Shown piece after piece: positions 48,386 to 56,443 of a stretch of 64,000 bases of DNA. A program made the translations under genes and the position numbers. Origin of the DNA: Maridesulfovibrio frigidus DSM 17176 (GTDB taxonomy: Bacteria > Desulfobacterota > Desulfovibrionia > Desulfovibrionales > Desulfovibrionaceae); contig NZ_JONL01000011.1 of NCBI RefSeq assembly GCF_000711735.1, positions 28,408 through 92,407 on the forward strand, given 5' to 3'. The notes under the pieces were generated by a model. It saw only the letters and a list, made by a program, of their open reading frames with translations. It had not been told where the DNA came from and made no database searches. Position 1 is the stretch's first letter. Each line of letters starts with the position of its first letter.

Positions 48386-49792
48386 TTAATTAGAAAGATT
48401 AAGGGCCTGTAAAATTGAGTCAGCCACCATATGATATTCAGTCTGTGTAAGTGTTCGTGGGTCTAGGCAAAAGGCATCATCTTCTATACGCCCGACCAGC
48501 GGATAGTCTGATGACAACAGTCGTTCTTTTAGTTCCGGCACTGACATATCACCAGTTGGAACTACAGTTACGAGAAAAGTTTTTAAATCCTGCTCAGGGA
48601 AAGCCCCACCGCCGACTCTGGAAACTCCTTCACGGACGGAACACGTAATATCATCTCCCACAACTCTGCCTAAAACACGCGACAAAGATTGCGCTCTAAG
48701 TTTCAAAGATTCAGGCTTTTCCATTATCATCTTTAAAGTGGGAACTTGCGCCATGGCTGTTTCAGGATCAAGATAAAGCCGCATTGTAGCTTCAAGTGCC
48801 GCAAGTGTCATTTTATCAATGCGAAGAACTCTGTTTAGCGGGTTCTTCTTAATCATGTCGATATACTTCTTTTTACCGACAATGATTCCAGCCTGCGGGC
48901 CACCGAGCACTTTGTCACCTGAGAATGAGACAACATCCACGCCTTCGGATACCACTTCCTGAACAGTCGGTTCACGCATTAAGCCTAAACCGGAAAAATT
49001 GCTAAGATTACCGCTACCGAGGTCTTCGTATACAGGAAGATCATGTTTAGTACCAATCTCAACCAGTTCCGCGCCTGTAACTTCCTTAGTAAAGCCGATT
49101 ATCCTGAAATTCGATGTATGCACTTTCATGAGCAGCGCGGTATTCTCATTAATCGCAGCTTCATAGTCGTGAGGATGAGTTCTATTAGTCGCTCCCACTT
49201 CATGCAGAATAGCACCACTCTTGGTCATAACGTCCGGTATACGAAACGAACCACCAATCTCTACCAACTGACCACGCGAAACAACTGCTTCACGGCCCGC
49301 GGCAAGGGTCTCGAGAATTATCAGAACAGCCGAAGCATTATTATTCACAACAAGCGCAGCTTCCGCGCCGGTTATATCGCATATGATTTTTTCAACATGG
49401 CTGTAGCGGCTACCACGTTCACCAGTGCTAAGATCAAACTCAAGATTGGAATATGTCGCACAGGCTTCAGTCACGGCTTTAACAGCTGTATCGGCAAGGA
49501 GCGAACGTCCAAGGTTGGTATGAACCACAACGCCAGTGCCATTAAGTACCCTGCGAAAATGAGGACGCGCGCCAGCACGCACATGGCAAGTCAAACGTGG
49601 ATAGAGTGAATCAAGTGAAAGTTGGTCCTCAGCGGTAATGATGCCAGCCTTAATTTCTTCGCGACATACATCAAGAAAGCCATTAACCAAGTCACGCGTA
49701 AGCGTACGGGGTACATCGGTCAGCGAATCATCACTCTCAAGCTTAGTCAGTACTAAGTCAACAGATGGCAGAAATTTGAAAAGATTAGACAA
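48386..49792 (-). CDS. selA: L-seryl-tRNA(Sec) selenium transferase
   Basis: PLP enzyme converting Ser-tRNA(Sec) to Sec-tRNA(Sec) with selenophosphate. The PLP lysine is in SFSGDKVLGGPQAG (Lys294, matching Lys295 of E. coli). The N-terminal tRNA-binding domain and the core RRVLNGTGVVVHTNLGRSLL are complete. At 468 aa it has the usual length. The start is TTG, with GGGAG six bases upstream. It probably heads a selA-M18-selB operon. selD and selC are not present in the window. Confidence 0.97.
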   Translation of the reverse strand: MSNLFKFLPSVDLVLTKLESDDSLTDVPRTLTRDLVNGFLDVCREEIKAGIITAEDQLSLDSLYPRLTCHVRAGARPHFRRVLNGTGVVVHTNLGRSLLADTAVKAVTEACATYSNLEFDLSTGERGSRYSHVEKIICDITGAEAALVVNNNASAVLIILETLAAGREAVVSRGQLVEIGGSFRIPDVMTKSGAILHEVGATNRTHPHDYEAAINENTALLMKVHTSNFRIIGFTKEVTGAELVEIGTKHDLPVYEDLGSGNLSNFSGLGLMREPTVQEVVSEGVDVVSFSGDKVLGGPQAGIIVGKKKYIDMIKKNPLNRVLRIDKMTLAALEATMRLYLDPETAMAQVPTLKMIMEKPESLKLRAQSLSRVLGRVVGDDITCSVREGVSRVGGGAFPEQDLKTFLVTVVPTGDMSVPELKERLLSSDYPLVGRIEDDAFCLDPRTLTQTEYHMVADSILQALNLSN

Positions 49793-49877
49793 TTATTACT
49801 CCCAAAACTTTGTACCGCCATTGGTACGAGAGTTTTCTAATGCGTTAAGTTGCGGGTTAGGCCAGTAGCGAAGACTT

Positions 49878-51089
49878 TTATTTTAAAAAGTGTGGATACT
49901 TTGTATAAAAAGCTGCGAGTAAATACAAGGAGCCGCAAACTAGTATCGGCCCGTCACCGGAAGGTAGCAATGATAATGCTTCATCAAGCGACCGTGCAGC
50001 TAAAACCCGTGATCCAAGTCGCTGGGCAAGCTCATCCTGCGGACAGGCTCTTTCATTTTCAGGAATACCGCAAGCAATGATCGGACCTTGTGTTAGTTTA
50101 AACAAAATATCTTTTACAGGCTCGATGTTTTTATCCTTCATACATGAAAAGATGATCGCATCCGGCACTATTTCCGCCCGTTGCAATTCTGTCTCAAGAG
50201 CTTCGAATGCATGAATATTGTGCGCACCGTCAAGAATATATGTGCGATCCGCCTGAACGGTTTGCAATCTACCTGCTATGAATGCCTTTTTCACGCCTGC
50301 GCGTACATACGCTTCGTTAAACTCAACTCCCCTACTATTACAAAAGAGCCTCCATGCACATACTGCTAAATGAGCATTTTGCTTTTGATGTAGACCCGAT
50401 AGGGACGGAGACAAGCTCGCAATTTGTGGCAACTTATCAGCATGGTGCAAATTAACACCGAGTTGATCTGCTCGTGCTTCAAGAATATTCATCGCTGCAT
50501 CAGTCTGTATTGATGTAATGGCTATACCACCATCTTTCATTGCATCAGCCTTATCTGCCGCAATCAGCTCAATAGTACCACCGAGTATTTTTTCGTGATC
50601 CAGCCCGATTGGCGTGAATACGGTCAAATCAGGATCCATGGTGTTCGTAGCATCATAACGTCCGCCGAGCCCTGCTTCCATCACAGCGAGATCTACGCCA
50701 TGCTCTTTAAACGCCACTAATGCCATACACGTAAGCAGTTCAAAGTAGGTCAACCCGACATCAGGCGCAATGCTCATCACCATATTTGCAATACGGCACC
50801 ATTCATCCTCAGATAGCATATTACCATCAATTGTTATCCGTTCACGCGGACTGATAAAATGCGGAGAAGTGAAGGTTCCGACCTTTAATTGTGATTCGAT
50901 GGATATATAAGTTAAATAAGTTGAAGTTGACCCTTTTCCGTTAGTTCCGACAACATGGATAATAGGAAAGTCACCCTTAGCCCCCCATTTGTCTACGAAT
51001 TCTATCATTCTATCTAAGCTTAAATCCATATGAAAAAGCCCAAGTTCATCCAAATAGTCGCTAAATACTGAAAAATTATTAAATTTCAA
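49878..51089 (-). CDS. folC: Folylpolyglutamate synthase / dihydrofolate synthase
   Basis: Mur-ligase-like ATPase that adds glutamate to folates (and to dihydropteroate). The P-loop is VVGTNGKGSTST, followed by GTFTSPHFISPRERI. Dihydropteroate-site and C-terminal domain motifs (LDGAHNIHA) are present. At 403 aa it is slightly short for the family. The likely start is TTG with GGTGA five bases upstream; the next Met is 20 residues in. It probably lies upstream of selA in the same direction (85-bp gap). Confidence 0.93.
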   Translation of the reverse strand: MKFNNFSVFSDYLDELGLFHMDLSLDRMIEFVDKWGAKGDFPIIHVVGTNGKGSTSTYLTYISIESQLKVGTFTSPHFISPRERITIDGNMLSEDEWCRIANMVMSIAPDVGLTYFELLTCMALVAFKEHGVDLAVMEAGLGGRYDATNTMDPDLTVFTPIGLDHEKILGGTIELIAADKADAMKDGGIAITSIQTDAAMNILEARADQLGVNLHHADKLPQIASLSPSLSGLHQKQNAHLAVCAWRLFCNSRGVEFNEAYVRAGVKKAFIAGRLQTVQADRTYILDGAHNIHAFEALETELQRAEIVPDAIIFSCMKDKNIEPVKDILFKLTQGPIIACGIPENERACPQDELAQRLGSRVLAARSLDEALSLLPSGDGPILVCGSLYLLAAFYTKYPHFLK

Positions 51090-51111
51090 GGTGTCACCAT
51101 TGATTTTTTAC

Positions 51112-51140
51112 TTGACCGCAGCGCAAACGTTACTTAAAAG
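51112..51140 (+). promoter_or_regulatory. Promoter of tRNA-Arg
   Basis: TTGACC (51112-51117), 17-bp spacer, TAAAAG (51135-51140); the mature tRNA begins 14 bp later. Confidence 0.65.
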
Positions 51141-51153
51141 GATCTTCTCTTGA

Positions 51154-51230
51154 GCGGCAGTAGCTCAGTTGGATAGAGCAATGGCCTTCTAAGCCATTGG
51201 CCGAGGGTTCGAATCCTTCCTGCCGCACCA
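51154..51230 (+). tRNA. tRNA-Arg(TCT)
   Basis: Acceptor GCGGCAG pairs with CTGCCGC, discriminator A, encoded CCA. Anticodon stem-loop ATGGC-CTTCTAA-GCCAT gives anticodon TCT. T loop TTCGAAT. Total 77 nt. Confidence 0.97.
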
Positions 51231-51239
51231 TGTCATTAC

Positions 51240-51277
51240 AAAGGCTTACGACTTAAACGTTGTAAGCCTTTTTTTGC
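51240..51277 (+). terminator. Terminator of tRNA-Arg
   Basis: AAAGGCTTAC / GTAAGCCTTT stem followed by T7. Confidence 0.88.
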
Positions 51278-51317
51278 GTCCAATATTAAGTCAGGACGAA
51301 CATTTTTCTAGCAAACT

Positions 51318-51353
51318 AAAAAGTTCCACAATTTTCGATTGCAATTGCGGAAC
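51318..51353 (-). terminator. Terminator of the 199-aa hypothetical gene
   Basis: GTTCC-A-CAATT / AATTG-C-GGAAC stem with U5 on the minus strand. Confidence 0.7.
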
Positions 51354-51411
51354 AAGTCTGAAGTAATTCGCATTTATTGAGAGGGATAGTCAAATCCAAA
51401 AGTAAAAAACA

Positions 51412-52011
51412 TTACAAAGTAGTGCCCAATATTTCCATCAATTCTAAGACTCTCGGATTAGACTCAATACGGCTTTGCATGGATTGATGTATTTTATCAG
51501 AATTTTCCTTATCAAGTAAAACATTCTCATAATACTCACGATGTGAATTCACACCATTTTCTTCAAGTGCTTCTTTAAAATAAGTGTTTAAAGTTTCACC
51601 GTATTCACTAATTTCGTCTTGGTATTCAGCTCTAAACTCTCTCTTTTCTATTTGAGCTTGATGAAACGGATCATTATCAAGGTAATTTTTTAACTGACCT
51701 CTTTCGTCATCGGAAAGAATATTATCCTTTGTTAACTCATTACGTAATTCAAAATAATCATGATTTAACTCAGTAGTTAAATTTGTAGCTTCCGGTAGAT
51801 AAGATTCATACCATGAAGGCAATGCGAAGGCTTCAAGCGGGAGTTGATCATCTGAATTTACAGAGCTCTCCATTCGGCTAGCACCTATGCTTCTTGCATT
51901 ATCCATTACACTCTCAAACCCATTTACTGAGTTTCCTGTTGCTTTTTGCTTGGGTACTGACGAAGAAGCAACCTGCTCAGGTTGCCCTGAATAGTTATTA
52001 GAGATTATCAT
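51412..52011 (-). CDS. Hypothetical protein (199 aa)
   Basis: No family recognised. The first 60 residues are Ser/Gln/Asn rich and probably disordered (IISNNYSGQPEQVASSSVPK). The rest is acidic and predicted mainly helical, with many Glu, Asn and Tyr (LKNYLDNDPFHQAQIEKREF). There is no signal peptide or membrane segment. The ATG at 52011 is preferred (AGGAGG five bases upstream) over an upstream in-frame start at 52056. It has its own terminator. The N-terminal style recalls secreted or flagellar-associated proteins, but this is speculation. Confidence 0.7.
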   Translation of the reverse strand: MIISNNYSGQPEQVASSSVPKQKATGNSVNGFESVMDNARSIGASRMESSVNSDDQLPLEAFALPSWYESYLPEATNLTTELNHDYFELRNELTKDNILSDDERGQLKNYLDNDPFHQAQIEKREFRAEYQDEISEYGETLNTYFKEALEENGVNSHREYYENVLLDKENSDKIHQSMQSRIESNPRVLELMEILGTTL

Positions 52012-52266
52012 TTTTGCCTCCTGTAGGAATTTATTTCCGTAATTATTACAGGTCAAAATTCATGCAATCTCCATACCCTGATATTCATAACAATAGACCC
52101 ACGTAGGATATTCTTCACAGAATATACAAACAAAAATAACTTCTCATCAAATTGATTAACGGCTGTTGACAACACTGTTGGAGAACATGTCGATACAAAT
52201 GTAATATTCCCGTACCGGCGCAATCGTGTGTGGAGTGATTTCCGATACGAATTTTTCCATAAATAG

Positions 52267-53169
52267 TTAGAATTCTTGTGCGCGTTGTCGCCAATGGCGA
52301 GCAATATCAATCCGCTTAGCGAACCATGCTTCTCCTGTTGCAACAGCATGTTCAAAAAAACGTTCCAGACCAATAATTCTGCTGGGATGACCTAGCAAGC
52401 GCGGATGTACTCCAATCGACATCATGCGCCCCCCTTCGCGTCGTAGCACATCGAAGCTATCAATTGTTGCACGGGCAAAATCATCACCATGTACAAAATT
52501 GCCTATAGGCATAAAGCGCATATCGTTGGTTATAAACGAGTATGGAATGACCACATGCGATTTGCCTTCGACATCTTGCATGAAGGGTAAGTCGTCATTG
52601 TATGCGTCAGAATCGTATTCAAAACCTGCTTCAACCAGCAACCGCCGTGTGTTAGGCGAAGCAGCTCCCTTCGTGTGCCACCCGAGCGGGCGAGCACCAG
52701 TTGTTTCCTCAACAGCTCGAACTGAACGAGCGATAATTTCCCGTTCATGGTCCTCAGCCATATTCGCATGTCCCTCCCACCTATAGCTGTGGCAAGCCAC
52801 CTCATAGCCACGTTCAGCCATGTCTTGTGCCAGCCATGGGGCTTGGTCGAGGGTCCGACCGCAGGCACTAATAGTACAGGGGATTCCGAAACGCTCTAAC
52901 AAGCGGACAATTCGCCAATAGCCCGCGCGAGGGCCATAGTCGAAATGAGATGCCAAGCATGGGTTTGGTACCCCACTCACCGGCTCAATAATTTCGTAGA
53001 CAGCTTCGTTCGCTTCATCTCCTTGAGCCAGAGAAAGTTCCGCTCCGGCCTCAACGTTAAGAACCACCGACACTGCGACACATGCTCCCCCTGGCCAATG
53101 TGGATCGGGCGGATTTGGGCCGTAGCCCTTCATGTCGCGTTCAGTCCAGGAGGGTAGTTTTGTCGGCAT
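52267..53169 (-). CDS. Polysaccharide deacetylase family protein, PuuE-like
   Basis: Cytoplasmic NodB-fold hydrolase of 300 aa, closest in layout to PuuE allantoinase and related amidases. Features are the ASHFDYGPRAGYWRIVRLLE segment, a metal-ligand region ACHSYRWEGHA, GWHTKGAASPNTRRLL and a late SIGVHPRLLGHPSRI. There is no signal peptide. AAGGAGC precedes the ATG. Its base composition is visibly richer in G+C than its neighbours, which suggests transfer. Allantoin or another cyclic or acyl amide could be the substrate; this is inference. The downstream 255 bp to the next gene contains no feature I can support. Confidence 0.82.
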   Translation of the reverse strand: MPTKLPSWTERDMKGYGPNPPDPHWPGGACVAVSVVLNVEAGAELSLAQGDEANEAVYEIIEPVSGVPNPCLASHFDYGPRAGYWRIVRLLERFGIPCTISACGRTLDQAPWLAQDMAERGYEVACHSYRWEGHANMAEDHEREIIARSVRAVEETTGARPLGWHTKGAASPNTRRLLVEAGFEYDSDAYNDDLPFMQDVEGKSHVVIPYSFITNDMRFMPIGNFVHGDDFARATIDSFDVLRREGGRMMSIGVHPRLLGHPSRIIGLERFFEHAVATGEAWFAKRIDIARHWRQRAQEF

Positions 53170-53189
53170 GGGTGCTCCTTAATGGAATG

Positions 53190-54197
53190 TTATTGATTGG
53201 TAATCATCGGTTTGACTATGCGGAAACCAAGGTTTGAACGACGGAATTCAGGGGTATCTTTGCCTCGATAGGCAGACCGTAAAAAACTGGCCTTGTAACT
53301 CCAACTACCGCCGCGAATGACGCGTTTGGCACCATCTTTTACAAAAGGATTGTCTCTGCCATTGCTGGAATAAGCTTTGGGATCATATCCATCCTGGCAC
53401 CACTCCCAAACGTTTCCAAGCATATCATGCAGACCGAAGGGATTCTGTTTGTATGAACCGACGGGAGCGTGTAAGGCATATCCGTCACTACAGATGAAAT
53501 GTCTCCAGGAAAACGTATGCACCGCTTTAGAGTCCTGATCATTCAAATTGGCATATTCGCAGGCATTTTCTTCATCATCGCCCCAAAAACGCATAGTTTG
53601 TGTTCCACCCCGAGCCGCGTACTCCCACTCTGCCTCTGTGGGCAACCTGTAAGTTACTCCATCCTTTTGTGATAACCACTTCGCAAACGCGTTGGCATCA
53701 TTCCAGGAAACATAGGTCACGGGATGAGATCCCTGCCGACCAGAATATTCTCTATTCCAATGTACGCCATCGGTTTTAACCGTTTTTTTCTGATCATTAT
53801 TCCACTTCCAAGACCAGCCATCCGTTTCTGCATCAGTTTGATAGCCAGTAGCCTGGATGAATTTCTGAAACTGCTCACGGGTTACCTCATATTTGCCCAT
53901 CCAGAAACCATCCACACAGACCTCGTGGCGCGGAAGTTCATTGCTGAAAGACTTATCATAGGTACCCTGCCCCTCCTCCTTAACAAGCCACGCCTTCTCA
54001 CTTTCAGTCTGCCCCATTTGATAGCATCCACCCGGAATCCAAACGAGTTCCATGGCTGTAGCAGATTCAATCTTGTTTTCACCGTCTCTTTGTGCCGTTT
54101 TCTGAGCCTGAGATGTCTGACACCCGACTGCAAACACAGACAATAATATGCCCAAGATTAGCTTTTCCCAGACACAAGTTTTGGTATTTAAAATCAT
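53190..54197 (-). CDS. FGE/SUMF1-domain lipoprotein
   Basis: Formylglycine-generating-enzyme-like (C-type-lectin-related) protein of 335 aa, with a lipoprotein signal and lipobox FAVGC (Cys26). Domain signatures are WIPGGCYQMG, GKYEVTREQFQKF, HPVTYVSWNDANAFAKWLS, RLPTEAEWEYAARGG, GNVWEWCQDG and RVIRGGSWSY. Most bacterial members are not sulfatase activators; an extracytoplasmic anchor makes that role unlikely here, and no sulfatase is nearby. The ATG at 54197 is chosen because the signal peptide starts there and GGGGAC precedes it. It lies 20 bp upstream of the PuuE-like gene on the same strand. Confidence 0.85.
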   Translation of the reverse strand: MILNTKTCVWEKLILGILLSVFAVGCQTSQAQKTAQRDGENKIESATAMELVWIPGGCYQMGQTESEKAWLVKEEGQGTYDKSFSNELPRHEVCVDGFWMGKYEVTREQFQKFIQATGYQTDAETDGWSWKWNNDQKKTVKTDGVHWNREYSGRQGSHPVTYVSWNDANAFAKWLSQKDGVTYRLPTEAEWEYAARGGTQTMRFWGDDEENACEYANLNDQDSKAVHTFSWRHFICSDGYALHAPVGSYKQNPFGLHDMLGNVWEWCQDGYDPKAYSSNGRDNPFVKDGAKRVIRGGSWSYKASFLRSAYRGKDTPEFRRSNLGFRIVKPMITNQ

Positions 54198-54249
54198 CAC
54201 GTCCCCAATATAAAATGGTTTACAACTCATATATCAAATTATCAGAGTC

Positions 54250-54390
54250 ATGATTATTCTACAAGGCACTTACGCCATCAAGACTGAAAATGCCGAGGAC
54301 ATCCGCTACCATATGGAAGACTCCGACACCGATGCAATCGTTATAGGATTCGCGAAGAATTTAAGAAGATCATCAACATGCAAATTGTAA
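54250..54390 (+). pseudogene. Remnant of an ABM-like monooxygenase domain gene (tentative)
   Basis: A 46-codon frame starting MIILQGTYAIKTENAEDIRY recalls the first strand and helix of the antibiotic-biosynthesis-monooxygenase fold. It stops early at LRRSSTCKL. A +1 shift near its end reads EEFKKIINMQIVINR and stays open a little longer. There is no ribosome-binding site. It is probably the decayed end of a former small gene in the 272-bp gap between divergent genes; it could also be chance. Confidence 0.3.
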
Positions 54391-54469
54391 TCAATAGATA
54401 TCTCAATCAATTTAATATATAAAGAAGCTCGCTTGCCCTAAAAGATTACTTTAACTGTAAGGATCTTGC

Positions 54470-56443
54470 ATGTATTGCCTCTTATCCACATCAAGGCTAC
54501 ACCCCACAAACGACTCACCCGTTAAGTCTTTAATTTCATTTGTATTATTATTAATCATTCTTTCCACCACAGGCTGCGCTATAAAAACAGGTGTAAAAGC
54601 TATTAAGCCGGAAAGGCAGCTTACGCAGCTCAACGCGAATGCGGTGAATTCTGAGTCCTTATCAAAAGAAGCTATAAGGTTTTTGCAATACAACAGCCTG
54701 TACAAATTATGGAGAATAGATCCTGAGCAGGCCATAATTAATCTCGACAAATTACTATTCACTCGCAGCTTAAATAAAAGAAGCCGTGACATTTTATATT
54801 TTTTAGCTGAAATGTGTTTTTTAAAATCCAAGCAAAAACGTATAACAGATGAAACTCGGGCTAAATATCTAAATTCCTGCGTAGTATATTCTTATTCTTA
54901 CCTTTTTGATGAGCAAGCAATACCAGCCTTGGACCCTCTTCAGCCTCATAATTACTGGGCAACACGCATGTATAATCAGGCGTTAATGAAATCAGCCCTA
55001 GATATACGAGATCGTCTGAAGAATGTAATTCCTAATATGCAAATTCCGCTTATTCGCGGCACAATTAAACTATCTGTAAAAAACACAGATTTTCCAGCAA
55101 GTGCGTATATATTTGATTCCTTTCACGTTACCTCTGAATTCAAAGTCACAGGTATGCACGAGCATGTTGAGAAATCTGGTCTCGGTCTACCTGTTATCGT
55201 CGAGCGCGAGGTAAGCACTACAAAAGTCACCAATAGTCAGGAAGTTTTAGCTAAACAGCCTACTGGACGAGTCAGACAGGTAATAGCTGCATCATTTTTT
55301 GTTCGACTAGAAAATTTTCCGCGAGGCGGTCCTAATACGTCAGAGATAAACGCAAGCCTTGAAATTTATGACCCACTAGAAACAAATAGCTTAAATATTC
55401 ATGGACACAAAATACCATTAGCCGCGGATCTTACTACTCCTCTGGCATACTCTGTAGGCAAATTCCCGCTTCCGAGTGGCATTACAGGATTGTTCGATAT
55501 TGAATCTTGGTCAAAACTACAGGGACTTTATACAATGGGACCATATCGCAAGGATAAAATACCACTGGTTTTCGTACATGGATTAATGTCTTCACCGCAG
55601 ACATGGGTTCGAATGCTAAACTCCCTTTTGGGAGATGTTGTAATTCGAGACCGCTATCAAATTTGGGTGTTCATGTACCCTACTGGTAATCCGCTATTCT
55701 ATTCAGCTTCATTACTTAGAGACTCCTTAAACAATATGCGCAACACTTATGATCCCAAGGGTCTAAATCCAAATTTCAATAGCATGGTTCTAGTAGGTCA
55801 CAGCATGGGGGGGATACTTTCAAAACTGATGGTAACTCCTAGCGGAGATGAAGTATGGAAAGGAGCTCTCCCCATTCATCCAGATAAAATGAATTTACCA
55901 AAAGAGACTCAAGATCTTGTCAACAACATTGCTTTCTTCAAGCCGCTTCCATATGTCGAAAGAGTCGTATTTATAGCAACTCCACACAGAGGTTCAGACT
56001 GGGCTGTTAATCCATTTGCCAAGTTCTTTTCTGGCCTCGTAAACCTACCGGCCAAGTTACTCAAATCATCTTCGGAAATATTTAACAGTGTTGGAAAGAA
56101 TGTGTCTAAAGAAGAAAAAGCGAAAATAGCAGTAAAAACAAGCTCTACAGGAATTGATAACCTATCCCCAGAACATCAGGCTATTAAAACATCATCTAAA
56201 TTACCTATATCAGAGAATGTTACTTGGCATTCAATAATTGGAGATATTGAGGAGGCAGGCAAAACAAATGGAACTGACTCTGTCGTTGAATACACCAGCT
56301 CTCATATTGAAGGAGCTAGCTCAGAACTGATTATAAAATCTGAGCACGGCGCCCATAACACCCAAGCAGGTGTAATCGAAGTTATCCGCATCCTTCATGA
56401 GCATCTTAAAGAGAATGATGCGGAACTGATTATCACTGAATAA
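54470..56443 (+). CDS. Alpha/beta hydrolase lipoprotein (lipase/esterase-like)
   Basis: Predicted lipoprotein (lipobox STTGC, Cys36) of 657 aa. The N-terminal half (about 50-340) is helical then beta-rich and unrecognised. The C-terminal half is an alpha/beta hydrolase with oxyanion segment VFVHGLMSSPQTW, nucleophile elbow VGHSMGG (Ser445), FIATPHRGS, and a probable catalytic His in EHGAHNT near the end. It is likely a membrane-anchored esterase, perhaps on phospholipid or acylated substrates. AAGGA precedes the ATG. Its 3' end overlaps the convergent hydrolase gene by 11 bp. No terminator separates the two. Confidence 0.85.
   Translation: MYCLLSTSRLHPTNDSPVKSLISFVLLLIILSTTGCAIKTGVKAIKPERQLTQLNANAVNSESLSKEAIRFLQYNSLYKLWRIDPEQAIINLDKLLFTRSLNKRSRDILYFLAEMCFLKSKQKRITDETRAKYLNSCVVYSYSYLFDEQAIPALDPLQPHNYWATRMYNQALMKSALDIRDRLKNVIPNMQIPLIRGTIKLSVKNTDFPASAYIFDSFHVTSEFKVTGMHEHVEKSGLGLPVIVEREVSTTKVTNSQEVLAKQPTGRVRQVIAASFFVRLENFPRGGPNTSEINASLEIYDPLETNSLNIHGHKIPLAADLTTPLAYSVGKFPLPSGITGLFDIESWSKLQGLYTMGPYRKDKIPLVFVHGLMSSPQTWVRMLNSLLGDVVIRDRYQIWVFMYPTGNPLFYSASLLRDSLNNMRNTYDPKGLNPNFNSMVLVGHSMGGILSKLMVTPSGDEVWKGALPIHPDKMNLPKETQDLVNNIAFFKPLPYVERVVFIATPHRGSDWAVNPFAKFFSGLVNLPAKLLKSSSEIFNSVGKNVSKEEKAKIAVKTSSTGIDNLSPEHQAIKTSSKLPISENVTWHSIIGDIEEAGKTNGTDSVVEYTSSHIEGASSELIIKSEHGAHNTQAGVIEVIRILHEHLKENDAELIITE

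Noticed and set aside
52053..52373. 106-aa minus-strand reading frame
   Set aside because: Overlaps the PuuE-like gene in another frame, has no ribosome-binding site and has an unnatural composition.
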